23,141 nt of DNA from Tardiphaga sp. (lineage in GTDB: Bacteria > Pseudomonadota > Alphaproteobacteria > Rhizobiales > Xanthobacteraceae). Shown here one piece after another: positions 17,468 through 23,141 of the stretch. Where the stretch lies: the NCBI GenBank assembly GCA_014377915.1, contig JACMOT010000337.1, positions 1 through 23,141 of the forward strand. The letters run 5' to 3'. How positions within the stretch are numbered: position 1 is the stretch's first letter; each line of letters begins with the position of its first letter. The notes under the pieces are model-generated. The model ran no database searches, was not told the DNA's origin, and was given only the letters and a program-made list of their open reading frames with translations. Made by a program: the position numbers and the translations under genes.

Positions 17468-18631
17468 ATGAAGACGCCGCTGGTTTGGGTGACCATGACA
17501 TTGGTGGGAGCCATTGTCGTGACCGCCAGTTTTCTCATTGCCACGGCAACGCGCGGAGCCAACACGTCGTTCGGCTCATCCGCCGGACAACTTGATGTAC
17601 AGACCGTCGCCAGCGGACTTGTGACCCCATGGTCGCTGGCCTTCCTGCCGGACGGCAAGATGCTGGTCACCGAACGTCCCGGGAGGATGCGCATCGTCAG
17701 CGTCCAGGGCCAGTTGTCGCCGCCTCTGAAAGGCGTACCGGAAGTATGGGCGGCCGGCCAGGGTGGGCTACTCGACGTCATCACCGATCTGTCGCACGCG
17801 CAGAACGGCATGATCTATTTCTGCTACGCCGAACGCAGCGGCGGTGGCGGCCGAACCGCCGTGGCGCGCGGTAGACTGGTGATAAACGCCACGCCGCGTC
17901 TCGACGACGTCAAGGTGATCTTCCGGCAGGAGGGGCCGCCATCGACCGGCAACCATTACGGTTGCCGCATCGTACAGGCCAGCGACGGCAATCTGTTCGT
18001 GACGCTTGGTGAGCATTTCAGCTTTCGCGACGAGGCGCAGAATCTCGGCAACCATCTCGGCAAGCTGATCCGTATTACGACGGACGGCTCGGCGCCCAAG
18101 GGCAACCCGTTCATTGGTCGCGCCGATGCCAAGCCGGAGATCTGGAGCTACGGTCACCGCAACGAACAGGGCCTGGCAATAAATCCCGAGACCGGCGATT
18201 TGTGGGAAATCGAGCATGGCCCGCGCGGCGGCGACGAGGTCAACATCATCGGCAAGGGCAAGAACTACGGCTGGCCGGTCGTCGGCTTCGGTATCGATTA
18301 TTCCGGCGCCAAGATCCACGCCAGCTCCGCCAAAACCGGTATGGAGCCGCCGATCAAATACTGGGTGCCGTCGATCGCGCCGTCGGGCATGACGTTCTAC
18401 ACCGGCACGATGTTTCCCCGCTGGCGCGGCAGCCTGTTCACCGGCGCGCTGGCCGGTCAGATGCTGGTGCGGCTGCAGCTGAACGGCAATGCCGTGACTG
18501 CCGAAGAACGCATCCTGCAAAATCTCAACGAGCGCATCCGCGACGTCCGTCAGGGCCCTGATGGCGCGCTGTGGTTGTTGACGGATAGTTCGGCGGGACG
18601 GATTCTGCGCGTGACGCCGGCGGGGCAGTAG
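17468..18631 (+). CDS. PQQ-dependent aldose sugar dehydrogenase
   Basis: A predicted periplasmic quinoprotein oxidising aldose sugars at C1, related to soluble glucose dehydrogenase and E. coli YliI (Asd). The 387-aa chain begins with a hydrophobic segment (residues 5-26) that may be a signal peptide or an anchor. The six-bladed propeller follows: VASGLVTPWSLAFLPDGKMLVTER, GLLDVI, H163 in GNHYGCRIV at the position of the catalytic base, SYGHRNEQGLAINP, EIEHGPRGGDEVN, NYGWPVVGFGIDYSG, and PSIAPSGMTFYTG. The ATG at 17468 has GGAG 7 nt upstream. PQQ synthesis genes are not in the window, so the cofactor would come from elsewhere. Family assignment is firm; the sugar is not known. Confidence 0.92.
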   Translation: MKTPLVWVTMTLVGAIVVTASFLIATATRGANTSFGSSAGQLDVQTVASGLVTPWSLAFLPDGKMLVTERPGRMRIVSVQGQLSPPLKGVPEVWAAGQGGLLDVITDLSHAQNGMIYFCYAERSGGGGRTAVARGRLVINATPRLDDVKVIFRQEGPPSTGNHYGCRIVQASDGNLFVTLGEHFSFRDEAQNLGNHLGKLIRITTDGSAPKGNPFIGRADAKPEIWSYGHRNEQGLAINPETGDLWEIEHGPRGGDEVNIIGKGKNYGWPVVGFGIDYSGAKIHASSAKTGMEPPIKYWVPSIAPSGMTFYTGTMFPRWRGSLFTGALAGQMLVRLQLNGNAVTAEERILQNLNERIRDVRQGPDGALWLLTDSSAGRILRVTPAGQ

Positions 18632-18653
18632 ACACTCGCACAGGCTGGTTTCC

Positions 18654-18690
18654 CGCACGCGACGCGGCACTTGGTGCCGCATCGCGTGCG
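18654..18690. terminator. Strong hairpin between convergent genes
   Basis: A stem of 9 bp, one C-A mismatch and 7 bp (18654-18670 with 18674-18690) closes on the 3-nt loop TTG. It fills the 75-bp gap between the convergent aldose dehydrogenase and PRISE reductase genes, and could serve both transcripts. Neither side has a clear U-tract, so it is a terminator-like hairpin and not a textbook one. Confidence 0.65.
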
Positions 18691-18706
18691 AGGCACAGGG
18701 CCGCTG

Positions 18707-19768
18707 CTACGGAATGATCTTTTCCGCGCGCAGCCGGGCGAACAGATCGAAGAAACTGTCATCAGTGCACTGATAGTCGAGGAAGCCAAGCTTGCGGCTC
18801 TTGCCCATGTCGGTGACGACTTCAATCGGCCGTCCCAGATCGGCGTCGGTATGCCACGCCGAGGTCACGACGTTGAGGTCCGTTTCGACTAGGCCATGCT
18901 GGCGCGCGATGTCAGCCCAGATCGGACCGGCATCGGCGAGCTGTTTCTCCAGTGGCAAAATCTCGCCGGGGAACGGCGCCGCCTTGAGGCCGAACCAGTC
19001 GGCGATACGGGGCCACATCCAGCTCCAGCGAAATACGTCGCCATTGACGACGTTGAAGGCTTCGTTGCGGGCGACTTCCGTCGTCGCAGCCCAGCTCAGA
19101 TGACGCGCCAGCAGCCGCGCGTCGGTCATGTCGGTGAGACCGTTCCATTGCGTGGCCGATCCGGGAAATACGAACGGCCGGCCAGTCTCGCGGCAGATCG
19201 TGGCGTAGACCGCCAATGTGACACCCATATTCATCGCATTGCCGACGGCGTAGCCGATGATGGTATGCGGCCGGTGCACGCTCCAGCCGAAACCGTCACG
19301 CCTGGCCGCCGCGAACACCTCGTCCTCCTGGGCGTAATAGAAATTGTCGACGTCTAGCCGCGGCTGCTCCTCGCGAAACGGCGTCGCCGGCAGCACGCCC
19401 TTGCCATAGGATTCGAACGGGCCGAGATAGTGCTTCAGCCCCGTCACAAGTGCGACATGCTTCACCGACTTGCCAGGCGACAGCGCGTCCAGCAGGTTGC
19501 GTACCATCGCACTGTTGACCTTGATATTCTCGGCTTCCGTATTCTGCCGCAGCCAGCTGCTAACGAAGACATGGCTGGGCCGAAGGTCGGCCAACGCCTG
19601 CTGCAACGAGGCCGGATCGAGCAGATCCGCGACGACCGGCTTGACGCCGTCGATAGCGGCGGGACGTCGTGCCAGACCATGGACCTCCCAGCCCTGACTA
19701 TGCAGATGGCGGGCGAGATTATTGCCGACGATGCCGCTGGCACCGACGACGAGAGCTGTATCTGTCAT
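18707..19768 (-). CDS. PRISE-type short-chain reductase
   Basis: An NAD(P)H-dependent reductase of the progesterone 5-beta-reductase/iridoid synthase (PRISE) group, which reduces activated C=C bonds of enones. The 353-aa chain has the atypical Rossmann loop GASGIVG at 9-15, the lysine motif VTGLKHYLGP (K112), and the tyrosine motif DNFYYAQED (Y145). These last two are the catalytic pair that separates PRISE from ordinary short-chain dehydrogenases. Later come SVHRPHTIIGY and NAFNVVNGD-like segments (EAFNVVNGDVFRW), typical of the family. The ATG at 19768 has AAGGA 6 nt upstream; the longer reading adds 63 unrelated residues. The natural bacterial substrate is unknown. It is divergent from the PAS gene. 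Confidence 0.88.
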   Translation of the reverse strand: MTDTALVVGASGIVGNNLARHLHSQGWEVHGLARRPAAIDGVKPVVADLLDPASLQQALADLRPSHVFVSSWLRQNTEAENIKVNSAMVRNLLDALSPGKSVKHVALVTGLKHYLGPFESYGKGVLPATPFREEQPRLDVDNFYYAQEDEVFAAARRDGFGWSVHRPHTIIGYAVGNAMNMGVTLAVYATICRETGRPFVFPGSATQWNGLTDMTDARLLARHLSWAATTEVARNEAFNVVNGDVFRWSWMWPRIADWFGLKAAPFPGEILPLEKQLADAGPIWADIARQHGLVETDLNVVTSAWHTDADLGRPIEVVTDMGKSRKLGFLDYQCTDDSFFDLFARLRAEKIIP

Positions 19769-20134
19769 GGAATTCCTTTGAAGCGATCCCCGATATATCG
19801 GCAAGGAGGACGGGATCGCCAGTCGAAGCGGCATTTTGGCCATTTTCGGAAATTGAATGTTCCGGCCGTGATGAACGCAAAATCGGGCGGATGGTTCCAG
19901 CCTTCGGACGGAACGCCGGGACTGCCGCCTGCTACCCGCGTGATCCGCGCAAGACACGAAGATCGATGGCGAACGGATTCATGCCGGTTCGAGCGTATTT
20001 GAAACGAACAAGGGGAAAAATCCTTCCAGTACCGACATCGGAATTTAGCATTACCCTTGGAAAGCGGTGGGAGATTCCAGAACAAACGTCCAAGCTGCCA
20101 GCCTAAACTGATTACACAGGTACAGGCTGATCCG
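19769..20134. other. Divergent intergenic region, PRISE and PAS genes
   Basis: This 366-bp gap holds both 5' regions. The part at 19985-20065 is AT-rich for this genome and may hold promoters. Open frames cross it (for example a plus frame reaching from 19669 to 20106) but their translations have no family signal. No hairpin or repeat stands out. Confidence 0.45.
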
Positions 20135-20725
20135 ATGCAGCTGGACTGGCGAATGATGTGGGATCCGGCATTCTTGGCTTCGGTGCTGACATTGGGCGCC
20201 GCCGGCACCCTTGCCGCCCGTCGCCGGCTACGCAACAACGCGCGCAATCGCCGCCAGGCCAGCACGGCCGAACGCCTGTCCGCGGCGCTCGATCAATTCG
20301 ACATCGGCATCGTGCTGCTTAACGACGATACCCGCGCCGAATTCATCAACCGCGCCTACCGGACCTATTTTGGATTGCCGGACGATCGCGCGGACAGCCG
20401 GCCGCCGCTGATCGCGCTGATGTACCATGCCCGCGATGTGCACGCCTATCAGCTGCCGGAGGAAGAAATCGATCGCTACATTGCCCAGCGGGTCGAACGC
20501 ATCAAGGCTGGCGATCCGGTCCCGCAGGACCTGCGGCTGGCCAATGGGCAGGTGCTGCGAATGCGGTGCACCGCCCTGCCCGACGGTGGCCGGATGCTGA
20601 GTTATACGCCGATCACCGACATCGTCCGCCGCAACGACGACCTCACGAATAAGGACTATTATCTGTCGCTTCGTTCGAACGCCGGCGACGTGTTTGCGCC
20701 GGGCCATCTGCACGCGGCCGAATAA
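20135..20725 (+). CDS. Membrane-anchored lone PAS-domain protein
   Basis: A 196-aa sensory protein without a visible output domain. Residues 9-32 form a hydrophobic helix (DPAFLASVLTLGAAGTLA) followed by the positive RRRLRNNARNRR, so the rest probably faces the cytoplasm. Residues 45-170 follow the PAS_7-like pattern: LSAALDQFDIGIVLLNDDTRAEFINRAYRTYFGLP, then the linker PEEEIDRYIAQRVERI, and LRLANGQVLRMRCTALPDGGRMLSYTPITDIVRR. A 26-residue tail ends the chain. In relatives this PAS often sits upstream of a GGDEF or kinase domain; here translation stops and no such frame continues. The ATG at 20135 is chosen because the frame upstream lacks family signal; ACAGG provides a modest ribosome site. 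The ligand is unknown. Confidence 0.82.
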   Translation: MQLDWRMMWDPAFLASVLTLGAAGTLAARRRLRNNARNRRQASTAERLSAALDQFDIGIVLLNDDTRAEFINRAYRTYFGLPDDRADSRPPLIALMYHARDVHAYQLPEEEIDRYIAQRVERIKAGDPVPQDLRLANGQVLRMRCTALPDGGRMLSYTPITDIVRRNDDLTNKDYYLSLRSNAGDVFAPGHLHAAE

Positions 20726-20831
20726 AATCTGGGTCGGCTGTGGAAAAGCCGGAATGTCACGGCGATGTAACAACGCCCAGCTAATTTCGCGCCATCCCGC
20801 CTGCTTCCCCCGTCGCGGGCCGGATGCCCCA

Positions 20832-20873
20832 GCGGCCCCCGTCAGTTGCCGCACTGACCGGGGCCGCCTTTTT
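20832..20873 (+). terminator. Rho-independent terminator of the PAS gene
   Basis: A 15-bp stem with one mismatch (20832-20846 with 20853-20867) and a 6-nt loop is followed by CTTTTT. It lies 106 bp after the PAS stop codon and 32 bp before the acyltransferase start, so it should isolate the two genes from each other. Confidence 0.88.
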
Positions 20874-20905
20874 GCCTGCACGCCGCGGTCGGATATAAGC
20901 GCATC

Positions 20906-21760
20906 ATGATCCGTTTTGTCTTGGCCTTGCTCTGCGTCGCCGTGCTGACCCTGCTGCTGGCGCCGTTCCAGCTGATTGCCCTGGCCTTCGGCCTGCGGCT
21001 GCAGCGGCGCATTCCGCTGCTGTTTCACCGCGCCTTCTGCGCGCTGGCCGGAGTCCGCATCCGCGAAATCGGCACCCGCACCGCGACGACACCGGCGCTG
21101 ATCCTGGCCAATCACGTGTCGTGGCTGGACATCTGCATCATCGGCGCGCTGGGACCGGTGGCCTTCGTGGCCAAGAGCGAGGTGGCGACCTGGCCGGTGT
21201 TCGGCTGGCTGGCCAGGCTGCAGCGCACCATCTTCATCAATCGAAAGGCCCGGCACCAGACCGGCGCCGCGACCCGTGAGATCGGCGACCGGATGCTCGG
21301 CGGCGACGCCGTGGTGCTGTTCGCCGAGGGCACCTCCAGCGACGGCGTCCGGATCCTGCCGTTTCGCTCGGCGCTGATCGGCGCGGTGCACCACGCGCTC
21401 GGCGAATCCGCGCACCACAAGGTGATTACCGTGCAGCCGCTGTCGCTCGCTTATGTCGGTTTCGGCGGACTGCCGGTCGGCCGCGCGCTGCGCGAGAATG
21501 TGGCGTGGTATGGCGACATCGATCTGGTCCCGCATTTCATCGGCATCCTGGCCGCCGGCGCCACCGATGTCGTGGTGACCTGGGGAGAAGCCATCGCCTA
21601 TGACGTCAGCGCCGACCGCAAGCAGATCGCCCGCCACGCCGAACAGGCGGTGCGGCGGATGACAATCGCGGCCTTGCGGGCCGGACCATCGAAGCCGACG
21701 ACGGCGGTGCCCGAAGCGTCGGAATCCCCTGCCACGGTGTCGGCGCCGGTCATCGCCTGA
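20906..21760 (+). CDS. 1-acylglycerol-3-phosphate O-acyltransferase family protein
   Basis: A membrane acyltransferase of the PlsC family that adds a fatty acyl group to lysophosphatidate or, in some relatives, lyso-ornithine lipid (OlsA). The 284-aa protein has an N-terminal membrane helix (residues 4-28), the catalytic NHVSWLD motif (H70, D75), FVAKSEVATWPVFG, the arginine site FINRK, and FAEGTSSDG at 139-147, a variant of FPEGTRS in which the arginine is a serine. The PLSLAYVG segment is the fourth block. The C-terminal 25 residues are low-complexity Pro/Ala/Thr. The ATG at 20906 is the only one before residue 130; its ribosome site is weak. It is preceded by the terminator at 20832 and followed by the aldo/keto reductase gene after 90 bp. 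Confidence 0.9.
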   Translation: MIRFVLALLCVAVLTLLLAPFQLIALAFGLRLQRRIPLLFHRAFCALAGVRIREIGTRTATTPALILANHVSWLDICIIGALGPVAFVAKSEVATWPVFGWLARLQRTIFINRKARHQTGAATREIGDRMLGGDAVVLFAEGTSSDGVRILPFRSALIGAVHHALGESAHHKVITVQPLSLAYVGFGGLPVGRALRENVAWYGDIDLVPHFIGILAAGATDVVVTWGEAIAYDVSADRKQIARHAEQAVRRMTIAALRAGPSKPTTAVPEASESPATVSAPVIA

Positions 21761-21850
21761 CGCCGCACAGGTGTCATGATGCAGCGCGTCTTGCCCTCCC
21801 AATCGGTGCGGGCCATAACGCCCTCCAGCGCTCGTTGTGAGGAATTCATC

Positions 21851-22792
21851 ATGCAAATTCGTAATCTCGGCGGCTCGGGCCTGCGCGTCTCCGCCGTCGG
21901 CCTCGGCTGCAACAATTTCGGACAGCGCAGCGACCTCGAAGCGTCGCGAAAAGTAATTCACAAGGCGATCGACCGCGGCATCACGCTGTTCGACACCGCC
22001 GATATCTATGCCGGCATGGGCGGCTCCGAGACCGTGCTCGGCACGGTGCTCGGCGATCGCCGCAAGGACATCGTGCTGGCGACCAAATTCTCCAAGCCGA
22101 TGAGCCAGGACGGCCACAAGCAGGGGGCGTCGCGGCGCTACATCATGGCCGCCGTCGAAGCCAGCCTGACCCGGCTCAAGACCGACTGGATCGACCTCTA
22201 CCAGCAGCACGACTTCGATCCGCTGACGCCGATCGAGGAGACGCTGCGCGCGTTGGAGGACCTCGTCCGCCAGGGCAAGATCCGCTATATCGGCAATTCG
22301 AATTTCCCGGCCTGGCGCATCGCCGAGGCCGAATTCACCGCGCGCGGCCTCGGCACCGGCCGCTTCGTGTCGTGCCAGGATGAATACAGCCTGCTGGTGC
22401 GCGAGCACGAGAAGGAGCTGATCCCCGCCGCGCAGCAATATAATCTCGGCCTGTTGCCGTTCTTCCCGCTCGCCGGCGGCATGCTGACCGGCAAATATGT
22501 GGGCGCCAAGATCATTGCCGCCGACACCCGCTTCGGCAAGACGCCGTCGATGCAGCAGCGCTACCTCAACCCGCGCAACGAGGCGATCGTCGAGAAACTC
22601 GCCGCCTTCGCCAAGGCCCACGACCACACCATGCTCGAACTGGCATTTTCCTGGCTCGCTGCCCGCCCGCAAGTCTCCAGCGTCATCGCCGGCGCCTCGA
22701 CACCGGAGCAGATCGAACAGAACGTCAAGGCCATCGAGTGGAAGCTCAGCGCCGAGGAAATGGCGGAGATCGATACGATCACGCTGGCGTAA
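21851..22792 (+). CDS. Aldo/keto reductase
   Basis: An NADPH-dependent oxidoreductase with a TIM-barrel fold, reducing aldehydes or ketones. The 313-aa chain carries the full catalytic tetrad: D48 and Y53 in FDTADIYAG, K79 in LATKF, and H120 in DLYQQHDFD. The cofactor phosphate contacts occur late (SVIAGASTPEQIEQNVKA). It resembles the bacterial AKR11/AKR12-like group. The ATG at 21851 has GAGGAA 7-8 nt upstream and begins MQIRNLGGSGLRVSAVGLGCN, as in homologues; the longer reading adds 25 residues. It follows the acyltransferase gene by 90 bp on the same strand, possibly in one transcript. The substrate cannot be inferred. Confidence 0.92.
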   Translation: MQIRNLGGSGLRVSAVGLGCNNFGQRSDLEASRKVIHKAIDRGITLFDTADIYAGMGGSETVLGTVLGDRRKDIVLATKFSKPMSQDGHKQGASRRYIMAAVEASLTRLKTDWIDLYQQHDFDPLTPIEETLRALEDLVRQGKIRYIGNSNFPAWRIAEAEFTARGLGTGRFVSCQDEYSLLVREHEKELIPAAQQYNLGLLPFFPLAGGMLTGKYVGAKIIAADTRFGKTPSMQQRYLNPRNEAIVEKLAAFAKAHDHTMLELAFSWLAARPQVSSVIAGASTPEQIEQNVKAIEWKLSAEEMAEIDTITLA

Positions 22793-22828
22793 AGCGATTT
22801 CTGTTCGAGCCGGTTCAACTCATACGCC

Positions 22829-22912
22829 GCCGTCATTGCGAGGAGCCCTTGCGACGAAGCAATCCGGTTCTTCGCGTGTGGCTCTGCATTGCCGCGTCGC
22901 GGAGTTTATCAT
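22829..22912. repeat. Dispersed palindromic repeat arm (CGTCATTGCGAGGAGC type)
   Basis: The segment begins CGTCATTGCGAGGAGC and continues CCTTGCGACGAAGCAATCC, a motif I recall from dispersed intergenic repeats of Bradyrhizobium and several other bacteria. The matching inverted half is not present in the adjoining sequence. It joins directly to the inverted repeat that follows and may be one outer arm of a larger composite palindrome. Confidence 0.65.
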
Positions 22913-23141
22913 CGGGCCGGCGAATCCGGACCCGTTGGCTCCTAGGAAGAAAGGGCACTTGTCCCGGACGCGGTGCGGCATCCTTATGCCGCTCCGCAGA
23001 GCCGGGACCGCATCAGGCGACCGCGTTTCTGGCGGTCCCGGCTCTGCGGCGCATGGCACCTCCTGCGGGGGCGCACTGCGCCGGGTCCGGGGCAAGGGCC
23101 GTTTCTTCCTAGGAGCCAACGGGGCCGGGTTCGCGGGCCCG
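22913..23141. repeat. Large imperfect inverted repeat at the window end
   Basis: The left arm is 22913-23011 and the right arm 23032-23141. The innermost 18 bp (22994-23011 against 23032-23049) match perfectly around a 20-base centre. An outer 22-bp block (22931-22952 against 23102-23123) also matches perfectly and contains CCTAGG. Between them the arms have diverged and differ in length. The outer ends still match at the last base of the window, so the element probably continues beyond it. It is not coding. Confidence 0.8.

Noticed and set aside
20228..22672. 814-codon minus frame across the PAS, acyltransferase and aldo/keto reductase genes
   Set aside because: It runs antisense to three well-supported genes and their intergenic regions; the composition is that of an antisense frame.
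22738..23119. Frames on both strands over the terminal palindrome
   Set aside because: They lie in a repeated inverted sequence and their codon patterns are set by the palindrome, not by a protein.

Overview
The window looks like the chromosome of an alphaproteobacterium of the Bradyrhizobium/Rhodopseudomonas/Afipia group (Nitrobacteraceae). This is inferred from high GC with strong GC3 bias, alphaproteobacterial forms of SerC, GlmM and AatA, tandem DUF992 proteins, Omp25/Omp31-type beta-barrels, and an intergenic palindromic repeat of a kind I recall from these genomes. No plasmid, phage, transposase, CRISPR, tRNA or rRNA signal was seen. The two window ends, a G/C-homopolymer stretch and a large palindrome, look like places where an assembly would break, so this may be a whole contig.

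Layout. 1-6.6 kb, all minus strand: serC (serine and vitamin B6 synthesis), a 62-aa conserved-looking protein, a glutathione S-transferase, two outer-membrane beta-barrel genes separated by a clear terminator, glmM (cell-wall precursor synthesis), and a 55-aa protein. 6.7-7.8 kb, plus strand: an FMN-dependent alpha-hydroxy-acid (L-lactate type) dehydrogenase divergent from the 55-aa gene. 7.8-16 kb, minus strand: an exported beta-carbonic anhydrase, a DUF5666-like secreted protein, aroE, a weak small membrane ORF, a P-loop nucleotide-kinase-like gene coupled to an EF-G-like GTPase with altered switch residues, two tandem DUF992 secreted proteins, and aatA (aspartate aminotransferase). 16.4-18.6 kb, plus strand: a second glutathione S-transferase, a small membrane protein, and a PQQ-type aldose dehydrogenase. 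18.7-19.8 kb, minus strand: a PRISE-type short-chain reductase (progesterone 5-beta-reductase/iridoid synthase family). 20.1-22.8 kb, plus strand: a membrane-anchored lone PAS protein, an acylglycerolphosphate acyltransferase, and an aldo/keto reductase. The last 310 bp are a composite palindromic repeat.

How the genes fit together. Most are housekeeping or general-metabolism genes in single-gene units, many with a good Shine-Dalgarno sequence 5-9 nt before the chosen ATG. The only tight coupling is the EF-G-like gene and the kinase (6-nt gap). The envelope theme recurs: two porin-like barrels, DUF992 and DUF5666 exported proteins, a periplasmic carbonic anhydrase and a PQQ sugar dehydrogenase.

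I found no convincing new multi-gene system. The points most worth a second look are the EF-G-like protein lacking the switch-II histidine, its coupled kinase, the PAS protein without an output domain, and the terminal palindrome, which gives a testable prediction about the sequence beyond the window.
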